A stretch of DNA of 64,000 nt from the NCBI GenBank assembly GCA_947034895.1, contig OX344765.1:2609001-2673000 (forward strand), written 5' to 3'. The DNA is from Rhytidiadelphus loreus. Its lineage: Eukaryota > Streptophyta > Bryopsida > Hypnales > Hylocomiaceae. The first letter of the stretch is position 1, and each line of letters begins with the position of its first letter. This document shows positions 9,410 through 22,699 of the stretch, one piece after another. The position numbers and the translations under genes are program-made. Below the pieces are notes generated by a model that made no database searches, was not told where the DNA came from, and saw only the letters and a program-made list of their open reading frames with translations.

Positions 9410-11646
9410 GTAGTAAGCGGCGCTTGCATCCTGTCGGCAAAATTTCACTGCATTGGGTTTCACTCGGGGATATCAAATGCACTGGATGCACTAAGACAGC
9501 TTTTCCACGGGACAGGGTACTACCACACTTCTCGATCCCAACCAGGTTCAAATAGAGAATTCCAGTTACCTGCGGTAATCTCTTCGACTTAATGCCCTTC
9601 ACCATTGTTTTGAAATGGGGAATTTTGTTTCTTACGGGGTGGTGAACCTCATGCATTATTGATTCGGCGAAAATAACTGAATTACTCCGCTTTTATACGG
9701 TCTTGTACAAGTTTTTTTGGAGACCTCTCAAGAAGAGTACCGGCACCAGTAGTAAGAGGTATGTGAAATCCCCCCAAAAGGGAAATGAAGGAATATCATA
9801 CTGTGGGTTTTGAAACTTTTTAGGGGAGAAAAAAAATGATCCTACTAGTGTCCGTTGCAGATGGCGCTTCTGCCTTCCAGGGTGTTGTACGAGTCCCTAA
9901 GAGATTGTTTCGGTGTCGGCTGTACGTACAATAAGAGACCCATCATCCCCGTGGTAACATGTGTGTGCACAGAGTGGATTCAGTGGAAGCCAGCACCAGG
10001 ATCATGGGTTTTGTTCCATGGGAGCCTACCCTCACTGCCTATGTCAGAACCCTAATAAGTACGTGGAACAGGACAGTGCTTTTCTCACATTTGCTGCCTT
10101 GTGTGTGAGGAGTGAGGACACTGGCTGCACCCATCGCCGTCCACAGCTCACAGCAATTACCTTGATCAAGTTTTAAGTTATGATCAGTTCACTCGACAGT
10201 TTTCTCAGTGGTACGTAAACTTACATTCAGTCACACCAAGAGTGAGAAAATCGAAATATTATCAGGCGAAGATTTCAAACGCAACGGAAGTGTGCACCAA
10301 GTGGATCGGATGAATCTTAACCTTAAATTCAATGTGATTAAAAAAACATAATTATACCTCATTGATTGACACACAATCATAATTGTGCCTAAAATTTTTA
10401 CTAGATTTTGAGTTATCCAACCCTAATCAACAACAAAGGTTTGGATTTGAGTTGTCATATAGTGTAATTTTGGTAATGGGAGACAAGAACAGTGTACGTC
10501 GGTTTTTTAGTTTTGTCTTTGACAGGAATTTCCGGTTAGGAATTGTTGGGTTGATCGACGATCCAAAAGATTGGTATGAGTGTATTAAAAAAAACAGCTT
10601 CATACTTCAACTTGTGCAATCTCAACACTTGCCTTGCTTGTCAACATTGAAAACTCAAGACAATTTCAGAATTCTCAGCGTAATTAGAGCAAGTATACAA
10701 CGACTTTTAACAGCTACGCATTTTTTCATACATGATCTGCAAGTCAGGTTTTCAGCGTTTGGTGTTTGTGGCCCTGCCATCACTTCCTACAAATTTTGAT
10801 ATAAATATGGGATTTTCATGCACCAATGCCAATTCAAGCTTTAGCAATGAGAACACCAGTAAGTTTTATTAGGTCTGGAGTTTTTCACTTATTGCGAGAT
10901 GAGTGCAGTGAAATGGGACACAGGACACACTTTCATGACAATTAAATGGTGACATTTAAGTTAAGCCATGATTGTGCTTGAGAGCATGATGTAAAAGTTG
11001 TAAACTAGCCCACCAATTTGCGCTGCACAAATAGCTCAAACTTTGTCTATAAACTCATTCCACTGTTCCCAGATGCATCATTTATTATCGAACAGCTCAC
11101 AGAGCTTAAGAATCCAGGGTGGCAATCCTCATTTGGGCCAAAGAAGGAGCTGGAAATCCTGGAATGGCAAAGACGGATACGTTACTAAGATTGGCAGCTT
11201 TACAAGCATATGGATTGCCAACCTTGCAACACTGAAACTGGACCGCTCAAACTTCAGATCTACATTTGAAGAGCCCATCAATTTTAAGTTCCTACTATTA
11301 GAGCATCTGCAGTGGCACTCGCCAAATTTGACATGCTAAAAATTTACATCTATTTTTTTATTTTGAAGAGCCTTCAAAATCCTTGTCCTCCACCCATGCT
11401 TATTAACTAAATGTGCCCCATAAATAGTCAATTAAGCAATCACCAAACAAAATATAGGATAAAGCTTAGTAAACATTGGATGAATGGTAATTTCAAGGGC
11501 CATTGTTTGACTTGCTAGGATTGAGTGTGATGAGAATATTTGGAGGGGCTCGGAGGATTTGTCATCCAAGATTGGCACATGTCAAACCTTTGGGGCATAC
11601 TAGTGCAGGTGATCTTCCACATCAAATATATCTCAAAAGAAGTTAA
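9410..11646. other. Intergenic, no supported gene
   Basis: Holds weak open frames (for example a plus-strand frame with ATG at about 10475) with no recognisable domain. A GAGCATCTGCAGTGG word near 11301 looks like a single MITE end, but I could not find its partner. Confidence 0.4.
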
Positions 11647-12448
11647 CCCCTAAATGCCTGGGCAACCAAATATGGTCGATCTGAAATTTCAGGCTGATTT
11701 TGCAGCGGGCAGTTAAATTCGTTTGACTGGTTTAAAAAAAATTTGGGCAGTTTTTAGGGTTAACTATTGAAAACTTTCATTTTTCACTGAAAATAGTACA
11801 TATTTGATTGTTGAGAGGTCTCCAAAGCCATATATGTCCATTAGTAGAAGAGTAAAGCTTGCTAATTTTACTTCATTTTCCAACTTTGAGCAATTTCACT
11901 TGATTTGAGATCTAAAAACTTGTATTTATCCGTTTGCTTTGAAAATGGTCCCAATGGAAAGAGTAAAGTGTTTTCATGATTTTCACCATTGAAAATTTAA
12001 ACAAAAAAGTGTTGATTAGGAGTTATTTGTGATTTATACTTATAAAAGAAAATTGCATCTCAACAATTGCAAGGTGGATTGTGTAATGAGTTTAAAAGCT
12101 TTTCAAGCGATATTAAGTTTTTTGAAAGGGTATTTTAGTGTGCTAACACAATTTGTAGTTGTTCACGTCACCTCCAATCCCAAAAAGCTTTTATGTGCAA
12201 ATTTCTGAAACATTGTGGAGAAGGACAACATATTAAAAATAGAAAACATACATTTTTCTTGTTATAATCTTACAACTCTTATGCAATTTTGCACTCAAAA
12301 TTGGTGTGCATACTAATAAGCAAGCTCTTTAAACATCCATACGGTTAGATTTTGAAAAAAAATCAATTTGCTTCAATGGGGATAACTATAAGCCCGTGTT
12401 CTTTTTTCATGGGAAAAACACACTTGGAAAGGCTTAGGCACTCAGGGG
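11647..12448. mobile_element. TTAA-flanked piggyBac-type element, 802 bp
   Basis: TTAA at 11643-11646 and 12449-12452. The left end is CCCCTAAATGCCTGGGC and the right end, complemented, is CCCCTGAGTGCCTAAGCC. This belongs to the same end type as the elements at 43967-44603 and 52843-53486, but the body is longer and diverged. It has no coding capacity. Confidence 0.7.
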
Positions 12449-12498
12449 TTAAATGATCCATCACAAATGGAACATTGGATAAAGTTAAGTAAACTTAA

Positions 12499-12869
12499 CC
12501 TTTAAAGGACATTTTCATTCCTCATGGGGCAATTCAAGGAATTTGCCACAATATTTTCAAACCATGCAAGTAAGAGAACTAGATTTGAAGGTGAACAATA
12601 AATGGTTGTACGTACAATTCTGTTGTGAAGTAAAATGTCATTCCTCTCAAGCAACCTTGCAAACAAGTGCCCCCCACTTAAGCACCTCCTAATCCACAAC
12701 ACTCTCACTATGGCATTTAAAATTTCAAAGTTGTGCAACCGCATTCAATGAAATGGAGAAGAGGGTGAAAATGCAACAATTTTTTTAAGATAACCATTCA
12801 TGGCAGCTCCCACAATTCTCGTTATTCCCTTGACAAAAGGCCTAAGGTGCATTAAATATCCTTTGAGGG
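12499..12869. mobile_element. TTAA-flanked MITE, 371 bp
   Basis: TTAA at 12495-12498 and 12870-12873. The left end CCTTTAAAGGACATTTTC matches the complemented right end CCCTCAAAGGATATTTAA at most positions. It lies only about 40 bp from the element ending at 12448. It has no frame of interest. Confidence 0.55.
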
Positions 12870-12873
12870 TTAA

Positions 12874-15530
12874 AATAAAGGGACCATAGTTTGATGTGGG
12901 AGGATAAAGGTCTTAGAATGGGCTATTTTAAAGGATAAGCAACACTTATTATTTGTTTTGGCTATGTTTTAGACCATCCAAGTGCAATGCTAAAAGGAAA
13001 CACCAAATCTATACATCTTCATTGGCTGATTTTATAATCCAATTTGTCCATTGCAAATTCTATTTTTAGAATACCTCTTGGAAAAAAATTGATCCATTTT
13101 AACCTATTTTTGCCATATAATACTATGCATGAGAGAGGTTGGGGTTTAGAGTTGGGACTTTGGTCCTTGTATTGTAGATTTCTAAATACCATATACTATA
13201 TTTATTTGCCTTCAATTCTACAATCCAAAAAATTGGGATTTGGCCTTGAACTAGAACTTGTAGGCGTAAAACTTGGGATATAGAAGAAATTTGCTATGAG
13301 CTTTTGTAACACTATAAGCTAAATTATCACTCTAGAACTTCATATCTCTATTTGATGAATTTCTTAACTTCTTGTTTCCTAACCTTATGCACAAAATGTA
13401 TCATGCACAATGAATCAACCAATTACAACTAAAGTGTTGAAAAAAATTGATTTGACCTAGATTTGGCCTAGTTTTTTTAAATAGGTAGGATAGAATGCTT
13501 GGAAAATATTTTGAGGAGCCTAAAGCACTTTTCATCTACTTTAGCTATGTGTTATTCCCATTCCGTGCAAAAGTGGCACTCTAAGTTTCTATATTTTAGC
13601 TTCAATTCTTGATTTCAATTCTTGCATCAATTCAAATATTGCTAATAAAGTTTCCCACACAAAGATTCCTTGAAGGAAGTAAAATGACATTTGAACCTCT
13701 TCAATATGCCATCTTTGAGCAACAAATAAAATGTTTTTATATTGGAGTATTGTATAACTTATAATATGACATTAGGTGTCATCAAAAAGCCGTAATCAAT
13801 TTTTTTACTTTGTACTTATTATACAACAAAAAACATTATTGCTTTAGATTGTAAACCCAATACATACATTGTATCTTTCAAATGAGATACTCCATCTCCT
13901 ATATTTATTTTCAAAATAATACATAGTTAGAATTTGATATCTATAATTTGAATATATAAATGAAATTTCAAATTCAATCTTCATTGTGACAATGATTGAA
14001 GTAAATTTGTTCAAAATGTCTATGTATTTAATTAGCAATTTTTTTTATAGGAAAATCATATTCAACTTACATAGTTAATAAACCTTCCAAATTAAAGTGA
14101 TTATGCTTTTGTATTTTATCCTTTTTGTATAACTAAATTTTTTATACAAAAATTATTATAAATTATTAACATCATAACATGTGTAATACTTTTTTGGTTA
14201 TAAGAAAAACATAAATGAAAATAGTGAAGAATATCCAAAATGTTTAAAAAAACTTAGATGTTGATTTTGAAATTTTGAAATGCGTAAAAAATAATTTATG
14301 TTAAAAAAATAAGTGCAAAATTATGTTTTGTGTATGTTTACTTTTGGATACTTCAATATGATTAGCAAGTCTCCTAAAAGTACTTAACATACTAATGGTG
14401 AGCGTTTTTTCTCCTCTAATAACACAAACATATCTCCCCATGGTTGCTAAATTTAGAAATTTATAATTAATTCTTCAAAGGTTTTAATACCTATTCATGA
14501 ACATCGTGTATTTGAAATTATAGAAATATTTTATCTCAACCATTTAAACTTATTTGACAAATTTGTCTCTTGGCAATTTTGTTCATTAGTCAACTTTTCA
14601 CACTTGATCCTCGAAGGTGAAAATAATATTTTTGCATATTCTTCTCCTACAAAATTGCATGAGATAAGAAATGTAGCTCAAAAAGTAGTTTACACTATTT
14701 TATTTATTGGGGTGGAAATGAAAGAAAATTCATTCCAAAAAAAATGTTACACATGGTTGGCGTAAAAATAAGCCCCCAACGATACAAGTGACAACTCTAA
14801 TAGAAATCAAGACAATAGGAATTAACTTACTTAAAGAAGAAGAGGAACTTATCCACGAGGATATACTGAGAACCCTATATATAATAATGTATTTGATTCA
14901 TAGAATACAAACAATGTATTACAACATAGTAAGACATGTGCCATTGTATTGACAATTCAACAATTAGGATCTTTCACGTAGATGTCATTTTTTAACACCA
15001 AAACTTTTCCATACTCAAATATGACAACATACACTCAACATACATTACATTACCATTTCGAAGCTTCTGAGACATGTGGGAAGTGCAACAATGATCCAAA
15101 TTGGAAGTGTTGTATATCATCGAATCCATCTCAACATCAATGCAAACTTCTTTTCACTATTGTATACCTCAATTCTTGCACCTTCTCCATTGAATATAAA
15201 CAAAAAAAACAAAAAAACATGTTGCTTTGAGAATTGAGCTTCTCCAGATCTTTTAGGGTTTAAAATCCACCTTATAATGAGATCTTTTCACACACGCCAA
15301 AACCTGACTTGTGAGTGTCAAAACTTGAAGAAGCTCGAAAGAAATTGAAGTCTTCAACAACCGACCCAAAGAACATTCTTGTGCCCTGCAAGAATGGATT
15401 TTTTGATCAGTTTGTGACATTTTGAATTTGTGGCAATATGACGGACACATGCCATTGCTACCAGTGCGACTGCCGTAACGAAGCCCAAAACCAAAGCCCA
15501 CCGACCTCGATTTCAATGAGTTGGCACGGG
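12874..15530. other. AT-rich intergenic, nothing recognised
   Basis: Long low-GC tract with only short chance frames. No paired repeat ends, RNA gene or splice series was found. Confidence 0.5.
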
Positions 15531-16560
15531 AGTAGCTGAGAGAGCACGCTCAGCTCATCAGCTCCGGAGTCCGGACGGACGGATCAGTTGCAACAATTTT
15601 TCATGCCTTGTACTTTACAAATGATACAATAATCTCATCAGCAAGCATCTGCTGAGGTGGGCAATCGCCCTGTCTTGACTCAGCTTTCTACATCCCTCCC
15701 TACGACACTAGTCCTTGTTTCTAGACGCCGGCCCGCGCGCGCTGGCCCGCTGGCTGGCTGGCAGCAGACTCCCGAAAAGGGCAACCACCACAGCAATTTC
15801 CGAGCAAGAGAAAAAGCCCCAACCAAAGGCAAAAGGGATGGCGCTTCTAGAACAAGTCAAGCCTAGTCCTGTTGTAGAGTTGTCTAGGAATGCCAACTCT
15901 ACCCACTCAGATTCTGGACATCCGTGACATGGCTTCAATTCCTGGAAAAAAGCACGCAAAAGGAGATTCTGTCAACTCCACGTCGCTAGTCTACCTTGGG
16001 GGACTGTGCCCCCAAGTTCTTATTATTAAGCTTTATCTTCAAGCTCACACAAGGCAAGGCAAGGCAAGCCAGCCAGCCGGGTGGGTAAAAACTTGGGGTT
16101 TGTTATAACGTTGGGAATGAACTGCTACTCTACTGTTAAAAGTTGTGGTCGTCAGCCGAAATGCGTAATTGACGACGTCAGTTCAGCATGATCACTCCGG
16201 ATGCGGCTCGGCTCCCGCCTCCCGACCTGCAGTCCGTCAGATTTGGGGTGCGTCGTGGACCGGGTAATTCAAGTGACCCATGCGTGCGTCTGCAAGTGAG
16301 TGAGTGAGCATTCCACAGTGCCGATACTACATTCCCAACTTTTGATAACTTAACTTACTCGTAGGCTGATCTGGGGATACGCTACGGCGATCGATCAGAA
16401 CATGGCCGGGTGGAGTTGATGCGGGTTGAGTGAGTCGTCGCTCGTCTCGTGGACGGCGGATACCCAGATTGCTTGCTGACGTCTCAATATCGGAAGGATA
16501 TTCTGTTGCTGGCAAATTCTTTTTTATAGTTTCTTCAATTCGCCAACTGGTATGAAGCTA
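15531..16560. other. GC-richer intergenic island without a clear gene
   Basis: GC content rises sharply, with segments such as GCCGGCCCGCGCGCGCTGG near 15727 and simple runs of GGCAA and GCCA near 16050-16080. Frames of 60-85 codons exist on both strands, but none has a domain or splice partner. It could be an old promoter or first-exon region, or a decayed insertion. Confidence 0.3.
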
Positions 16561-16562
16561 CT

Positions 16563-16885
16563 CCTGCGGTCTTGTATGAAGGTGGGTACCCTACCTGAAA
16601 CCGCCATCATCACTGTGTGTATCTTACATGATCACCAAAACCAATATGTACGTATGCTATATGTATGTACGCTGAAGAAACGATTTTAGAGCATCTACCA
16701 AAAAACAGCTTTGACACTTCATAACTTTGGCAAACTGGATCCAAATGTCAGGTGTTTCTTTGGTGTGTTGGAACATGCTTTCACTTGCAAGCCAACAAGA
16801 AAGTCAATGAAAATTTGACTAGTTTAATAATAGTGACTAGACATAGTAGCAAATGAAGTGGTGGTTTGGAGGTACCCACCTTACA
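16563..16885 (-). repeat. Dispersed repeat, inverted copy
   Basis: Read on the minus strand it resembles 24290-24600 and 41190-41500. Shared blocks are a GGTGGGTACC start, a TTGGCAAGTGAAA/TTGCAAGTGAAA block, CAACACACCAAAGAAACA-like words and a TTTGCCAAAGTTATGA block. The family is unknown and non-coding. Confidence 0.5.
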
Positions 16886-18096
16886 TTCTCAATCCCATTG
16901 ACTTCTCAATTTTTCACCTGGTTCAACTTATACTAGTGGAAACAAGGGCATTATGGACTATGTCAATTACCACAAGAAGATCTACGTGTAGTCAAGTTCA
17001 TCATTTGGTTGTTCTTGTAGCCATTTCCCTAGTCTACGTTCCCTATGTTACTATTACTATTCTATTGCACTAGATGATACAAATTTAATGCATCATTGTT
17101 TCATACAATTTCTAGATTATTTAAAATTTGAGAAACATTACAAAAATATCAACCTCAAAAAAATTGTTATTTAAGGAAAGTTCTTAAGCCTTTTGTTTTA
17201 CTTCATTTTTCAAAACATTAAACTAAATACAACCCAATTCAAATTGATAAATAACAAGTTATTTGAGATATATTTATTTTTAGAATTTTATTCATTCACT
17301 ACGAGATAATAGGCTTTCATTGAAATGGAATTTCACTTTTCATTGAGTTGAGCTCACCAAAACCTTAGGTTTAGAATTCAATCTATTAATATTACATCCA
17401 TCATCCCTTCATTCCCGTTCCTCTCCATCTCATCTCCATACATGCAAAATGATCTCTTATTGAAGTGACCGTAACTTGCCTCCTTTTCTGACTTCGGACC
17501 CACCCATAACCTTGCATCTTCTTTTGAGTTGACAATGCCCCCTTTGCGTACAATTTTTTTCAGGAATATGTTTCTTAAACTACCAATGCGGCCTAGTGTC
17601 AATATGTCTGTCATCTTGTTTTTGTTTTGAGGCCCATGCCAAAGTGTAGAAGACAGAGGGAAGGACATAATAAGAACCACCTTCCAAAAGCAGGTGACTC
17701 CTATGCGACACTACAGCTGTTGAAGAACCTTTTTTATTTTTTTTATTTTTTTATGTATGTAAAGAATCTAGTAGTAGACATCAGTCAGAACTATTGATTT
17801 GTGATTCCATTTGAAGTGCCCATGTATTATAAACTTGTACCTCTTTCAGACAAAATGTTGATGTCCCCATGGGATATTGAGAATCTGATATTTAAACCTA
17901 CATACTACCCAGCTTTGTTTGTCACATTGGAAGATAATGAAAATGGAGTCTATCAGGCCTGTATCATTTAGTATCAAATGGATGCTTTGTTGGCATTTCT
18001 TTTTCACTACAAATTGCAGTTCCCAAAGTGCAGAATACTACAACTTGACGGGCCAAGTTGGATTTGGACTCAAGGACCTAGTGCCAGTACCTTACT
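16886..18096. other. AT-rich intergenic, nothing recognised
   Basis: No gene or repeat boundary that I can support. Confidence 0.5.
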
Positions 18097-18100
18097 TTAA

Positions 18101-18311
18101 CCCTAGAAGGATGTTGTGCACACTAAGTGTCCGATGGATGACAAAAAAATCCTTCTATGTAGGATAGTAGTGCAGATGTTCATCCTTGGAATTTTGTATA
18201 AAAAAGGGAAGGTCTTGCATGAGTGCTCTTGAGGTTTATTTTAAGCAAATGATTCACATGGTATTAGAAAGGTTGATTTTCACGGTGACCAACTTGAATG
18301 TCCTTCTAGGG
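18101..18311 (+). mobile_element. piggyBac-type MITE family 1, copy a
   Basis: 211 bp with TTAA on both sides (18097-18100, 18312-18315). The ends are CCCTAGAAGGATG and, complemented, CCCTAGAAGGACATTCAAG. Internally it shares CACTAAGTGTCCGATGGATGA, GCAAATGATTCACA and the CACGGTGACCAAC block with the copies at 21852, 40809 and 56360. It is non-coding. Confidence 0.85.
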
Positions 18312-18882
18312 TTAACTAAGTCGACAATTTAAGCGATTCATCATCATTTGTGTGGCCACATGGTGAAATCTTTGTTCAAACATATTAGCAAATTGTAGTG
18401 AAAGATGTTGCAAGTAGAATCCAAATTTTCTTGGTACTGGTAGAATATGTAATATTTTCTTTTTTAAATAACACACTATAGGTCCCTACAATGGGTCAAT
18501 AGGAAACAACACATTGCAAACTTTGAAGCAACAAAGAGAGAGAAGGATGAATATAAATACTCCCAAATAGCCACTTTGATCATTTTTTAAGTTCTAAATA
18601 AGAGACTTGAAAGTTTCACATGCGCATTTGGTTTGCTATAATTAGACAATGAAAGTTAGTTTTAGACACTTGTTAGTTTAATTTCTAAATGGTGTTGAAA
18701 ACATTTGCCTTCTAACATTTGTCTTAGGATCTAGAAATGTATTTGAAGGTGCCAAAAAAGCTCTTGATAATTGATTTGAATTTTTTTGTAAGCTCATAAA
18801 GTATCAATGGGAGAGTTACATTTTCTTTTTCTTTTTTGGACTTTGCTATGCAATTTTATAAGATGTTGTACACAAAAAACAT

Positions 18883-18979
18883 AGAATGTGTATACAGGTA
18901 TGAAGTGATTGTATATGTAGAATGTTTGTATACACATTCTGAATAAAATGGTGCAATTCTACATATACAATCACTTCAT
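18883..18979. repeat. Two interleaved perfect inverted repeats
   Basis: AGAATGTGTATAC (18883-18895) pairs with GTATACACATTCT (18928-18940). A 24-base arm at 18900-18923 pairs perfectly with 18956-18979. The order is A, B, A', B', so both pairs cannot form in one simple hairpin; the topology is pseudoknot-like. It may be nested MITE remains. Confidence 0.75.
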
Positions 18980-21716
18980 TACTAGGGGGTCGATTGTGGA
19001 AGGAAGGTCCAAATTATGTAACAAATTTTGAAATGCATAAACATGTTGATTGTAGCAAGGATAGGGTGGCATGTGACTATTTTTCCACCCTTAAAAGACC
19101 CTATTTTTGCCACCAAATCAACCTAAAATTGTCCACACTCAATTTATGGGAATTTACGTTGTGTATGATTCAATTAGGAAGTGAATGTAGTAGAATCAAA
19201 GGTATAAGTGGCAACTTTAGGCTCTACAAAGTTGCTTTCTAGGAGCAATGAAATTTGAGTAGCAACTTACTACCAAAGGATGTGGCCATAGTGTGTTGTT
19301 GGCATAGCAAATATTATTTGGATTTTGTTAGTTTTGGGATGGAGCATGACTATTACCAACTCTTTGTTCTTTCAATTTGGAAGAGCCTAGTGGCACTTAT
19401 CCATTTCCCCTTGCATACTCCCCCAAATTATAGAAATTACACATTCCTTGGAAAAATCTAAAACCACTTTCTATTGACTTCATTCAATTAATTATATATG
19501 TCTAAACAAAGAGTTAATCATTTCTCATACTTCTAAGTCATCAAACTAGAGATTGTAGCAACAATAAAGTTGATTACCCTTGACATACATATGTGGTCAT
19601 CATTTGGTATTTGAATACATCTTGCATGTTTCCCTAGTTTATACTGTATTTGACCATAATACAAATATGTTGGCATATAATGAACTATAAAATACGTACA
19701 TGAATCCTATAAAATAAAAATTAGACAATTTCTATCTTTACATTGTGCAACTATTAATAGTTTGATTCAATATCCAATACAATTGCCTTATCAAATTTAG
19801 ACCATTGCACATTTTTTAGACTACATTTAGGTATCAACTCTCTTTAGGGGTTAAGGTGATATTTCCCTAAGCCAAGGTCTATGCCATTTTTGTAGATGTA
19901 AAATGCATTTAGAATCCCACACGGTCACCTTAAATGATACTCTGTAATAAAATAATATTTTTCCAATTTCTAGGAGTGCATGCATTTCCTTTGCACCTCA
20001 TTGAAGAAGGCTTTATGGGACTATAAGAAATTATGATGCTTTAAGTCTCAAAACTATAATTTATATATTTTATTTCAATCTACATTGTTGAATCTACAAA
20101 TAGTTAGATTTGGCCCTCTCTATGGCCTTTATACTAAGATTATGCAAAATATCATTATTATATTTTGTTTTTTAATCTTGGATCCTACTTTCTATAGTCA
20201 CAATATAATGAAATGGGATACTAGTACTACTAAATTTTATGGGTTACCATCTTTGATTTTAAAGTCAACCACCTCTAATCTTTAGAAAGAGACAATTAAA
20301 CTACATCCTAGGTACTTTTGTATTTTTCTTCCAATTTTAAATATTTGAATCCTTCTTAATTGTCATGTTTGTGTCTTGCAATGATAGTTTAAAACTGAAT
20401 GTTTAATAGAGGGACATTTTAAGACGTATATTACAAAGAAATTTGTATGGATGGAACAATTACCCAAATCACCAATTTTTATATGAACCATGATGACATT
20501 GCCAAAATCTTGATAAAGATAAGAATAATTTATCATCCATAACTTATAGATGAAGATTCCTCACTCAAAGCCTACATGAATATGTGATAAGGACTTGGAT
20601 AGTTGAAGTAAAATATTACAATACTTTGTAAATTACTTTCCAATTTCAAGTGGATGAACTTCCCATGAAACACCTAATTTTTTTCCAAAATAGGATAAAA
20701 TTGCCACATTTGGATGAATGTAAAACAATTAGGATGAACAATTGTTGTTTCATCCATAATGAACAATCTACAAATCTATAAATAGTTTTGTCACTCTATC
20801 ACAAGTCACCCTAATGCTTAGAAAATTGGAAATATTATCTCTTGTTTTAATACACCATTGTCTATACTACCCCAAATTTTGTGGCGCTAGAACCTATAGT
20901 ATGAAAGTTATTGCCAATTTTGAAGTTTTTGTGGAATTAAAAAATTAGAAAATTACTTTTATTTTTGTTTTGATTATGGTACACTAGGGGAGACAACCCA
21001 TTCTTGATCACCCTCCTATTTCCAACCTATAAATTGTTGTATTTATGTGAAGTTGTTGCACAATTTGAGGAGCAATTTTGGCAAATTATGATTGGTTGCA
21101 AGGGTATCAATGTTGCAACCAACCCTTAGTTGATTTGGCAATCAGCCTATGGTTAGAAATAGAAAGGTCACCATTGCAGGTCAAAGAGAATCTTTCACTA
21201 AAAAAATTCATAGTAATTACGTTTTGTGTAATAAAATTCCGGAAAAATATGCAATCCTTCCAAATTTTATTTCTGTACATGGGAAAAATTCAGCGCTCAG
21301 AAAACCTAAGCTCCAAATATGCCTAATTGCTTAAGTGATCAGGTATGGGTCAACTCCGCTAAGTGGTTCAGAAATGGATCCTCTGCCCTAGTGTAAGTCC
21401 AGGTACAGTAAACTGCTGGTAACGGTTAGTTTGAACTTTGAACTCCATCGGTCGGTCCCAAATTTTCCACACAAAACAAAAACAAAAACAAACTGCAATT
21501 ATATCTTAAAACAATTTGAAACTGAACTATTTGTTTGTAATAATAAGTTAAGTTGTATAGTGGGAATCCTATTCATTCTGGTATTGGAGTCAGAGACCGT
21601 TTGTACCAGTTGGCACCAACTCATTGGTAGATTACATGCAGTGGCCAGGGTCCGACCGGTACCAACAGCTAGACAGTAAGTAGCCCTTCAAATTTCAAAT
21701 TATAATAACGGTGGCT

Positions 21717-21746
21717 TCTCACTAGACAACCGGTACTCTAGTGAGA
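21717..21746. repeat. Short perfect hairpin
   Basis: TCTCACTAGA, a 10-base loop CAACCGGTAC, then TCTAGTGAGA. No poly-T tract or gene adjoins it, so a terminator role is not indicated. Confidence 0.6.
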
Positions 21747-21851
21747 AACGACCGGCATATAGCTGTGAGACCCATTGTATTGTTTATCATTATTATTAGC
21801 TCCGGAGAAAAGGGGAGGAGAGTTTGCAACTTTGCATTGTGAAAAGCTTAA

Positions 21852-22073
21852 TTATAGAAGAACACCACGGACACTAAGTGTCCAATGGAAGGACATAGAA
21901 TCCTTCTATATAGGATAGAAGTACAAATATTCATCTTTGGAAATTTGTGTGTAAAAGAAAGGTCTTGCACCATAGTTTGACTACCAAAGAGTGTCATTGG
22001 TTTATTTTAAGCAAATGATTCATAAAACAACCAAAAGATTGATTTACACATTGATCAACCCGTCCACTTGGGG
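21852..22073 (+). mobile_element. piggyBac-type MITE family 1, copy b
   Basis: 222 bp, flanked by TTAA at 21848-21851 and 22074-22077. The left end is decayed (TTATAGAAGAAC) and the right ends in GGGG. The interior matches copy a: ACACTAAGTGTCCAATGGA, ATCCTTCTATATAGGATAG and AAGCAAATGATTCA. Confidence 0.8.
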
Positions 22074-22249
22074 TTAAATTCATCCAAAATGTGAATGCCT
22101 CTTTGTCAAACTTTGATTGTCACTTTCAAAGTATCAATTTTTAACCTCTAAAATCCTAAAGAACAAGTTCTTTTGGGCAACGTAGGGTTTTCAGTCATTC
22201 ATTTATGAACAAAATTTTCATTCTTTTCTTTGTCATAGATGGGTTTCCA

Positions 22250-22545
22250 GCATTGTGGAGGGCCGTGAGTTATCAGGCCTTGGGAACTGCTGCAAACTCC
22301 CTGCGAACTGCTGCGAACTGCTTGCTGATGTGGTCGAGCGACTGCCACATCGGCAAATTTTAATTTTTTTTTTTCAAAAAAAAAATGAAATTTTTTTTTC
22401 TGTTTTTTTTCTCAATTCAAAAACGTATTTTTTTTTTTTTTTTTTTCAAAAATTTTCTATCGGGAACGGCTCGGGAACGGCTGTTCCCCGAAACTGCCAG
22501 GGGGATTAGGGTCGGGAACAGGCCCGAAACGGCCCTCCCCACCCC
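22250..22545. repeat. GC-rich and poly-T low-complexity block
   Basis: Repeated GAACTGCTGC and GGGAACGG words flank about 100 bases of T-rich and A-rich low complexity (22360-22460). The first part resembles the complement of bases 1-70. Probably part of a decayed repeat; not coding. Confidence 0.45.
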
Positions 22546-22699
22546 CCAGAAAACATCTAATGTAGTTTTCACACAACATGTGGTTGAGGAATAACTTCAA
22601 AGTGCAACAATTTTCATAACATTTGATTACATGGTTTGAAAGTTATTGTATGATATTAGTTTTTTTGAAAGCATAGGTAATTTGGGCAAATTAAAAAAA

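Larger units (their letters stand above)
18316..21847. other. AT-rich intergenic, one inverted structure and one solo end
   Basis: No gene seen. It contains the interleaved inverted repeats at 18883-18979. It also holds a single piggyBac-like end (TTTAGGGG followed by TTAA, 19843-19854) whose left partner I could not find. Confidence 0.45.

Noticed and set aside
9270..9656. 128-codon minus-strand frame
   Set aside because: No ATG-supported start, no domain, and it lies opposite the slightly better plus-strand frame at 9095-9409.
10383..10799. 138-codon plus-strand frame
   Set aside because: It begins without ATG, has ordinary AT-rich composition and no recognisable motif. An internal ATG at about 10475 leaves about 108 codons, not enough to support a gene.
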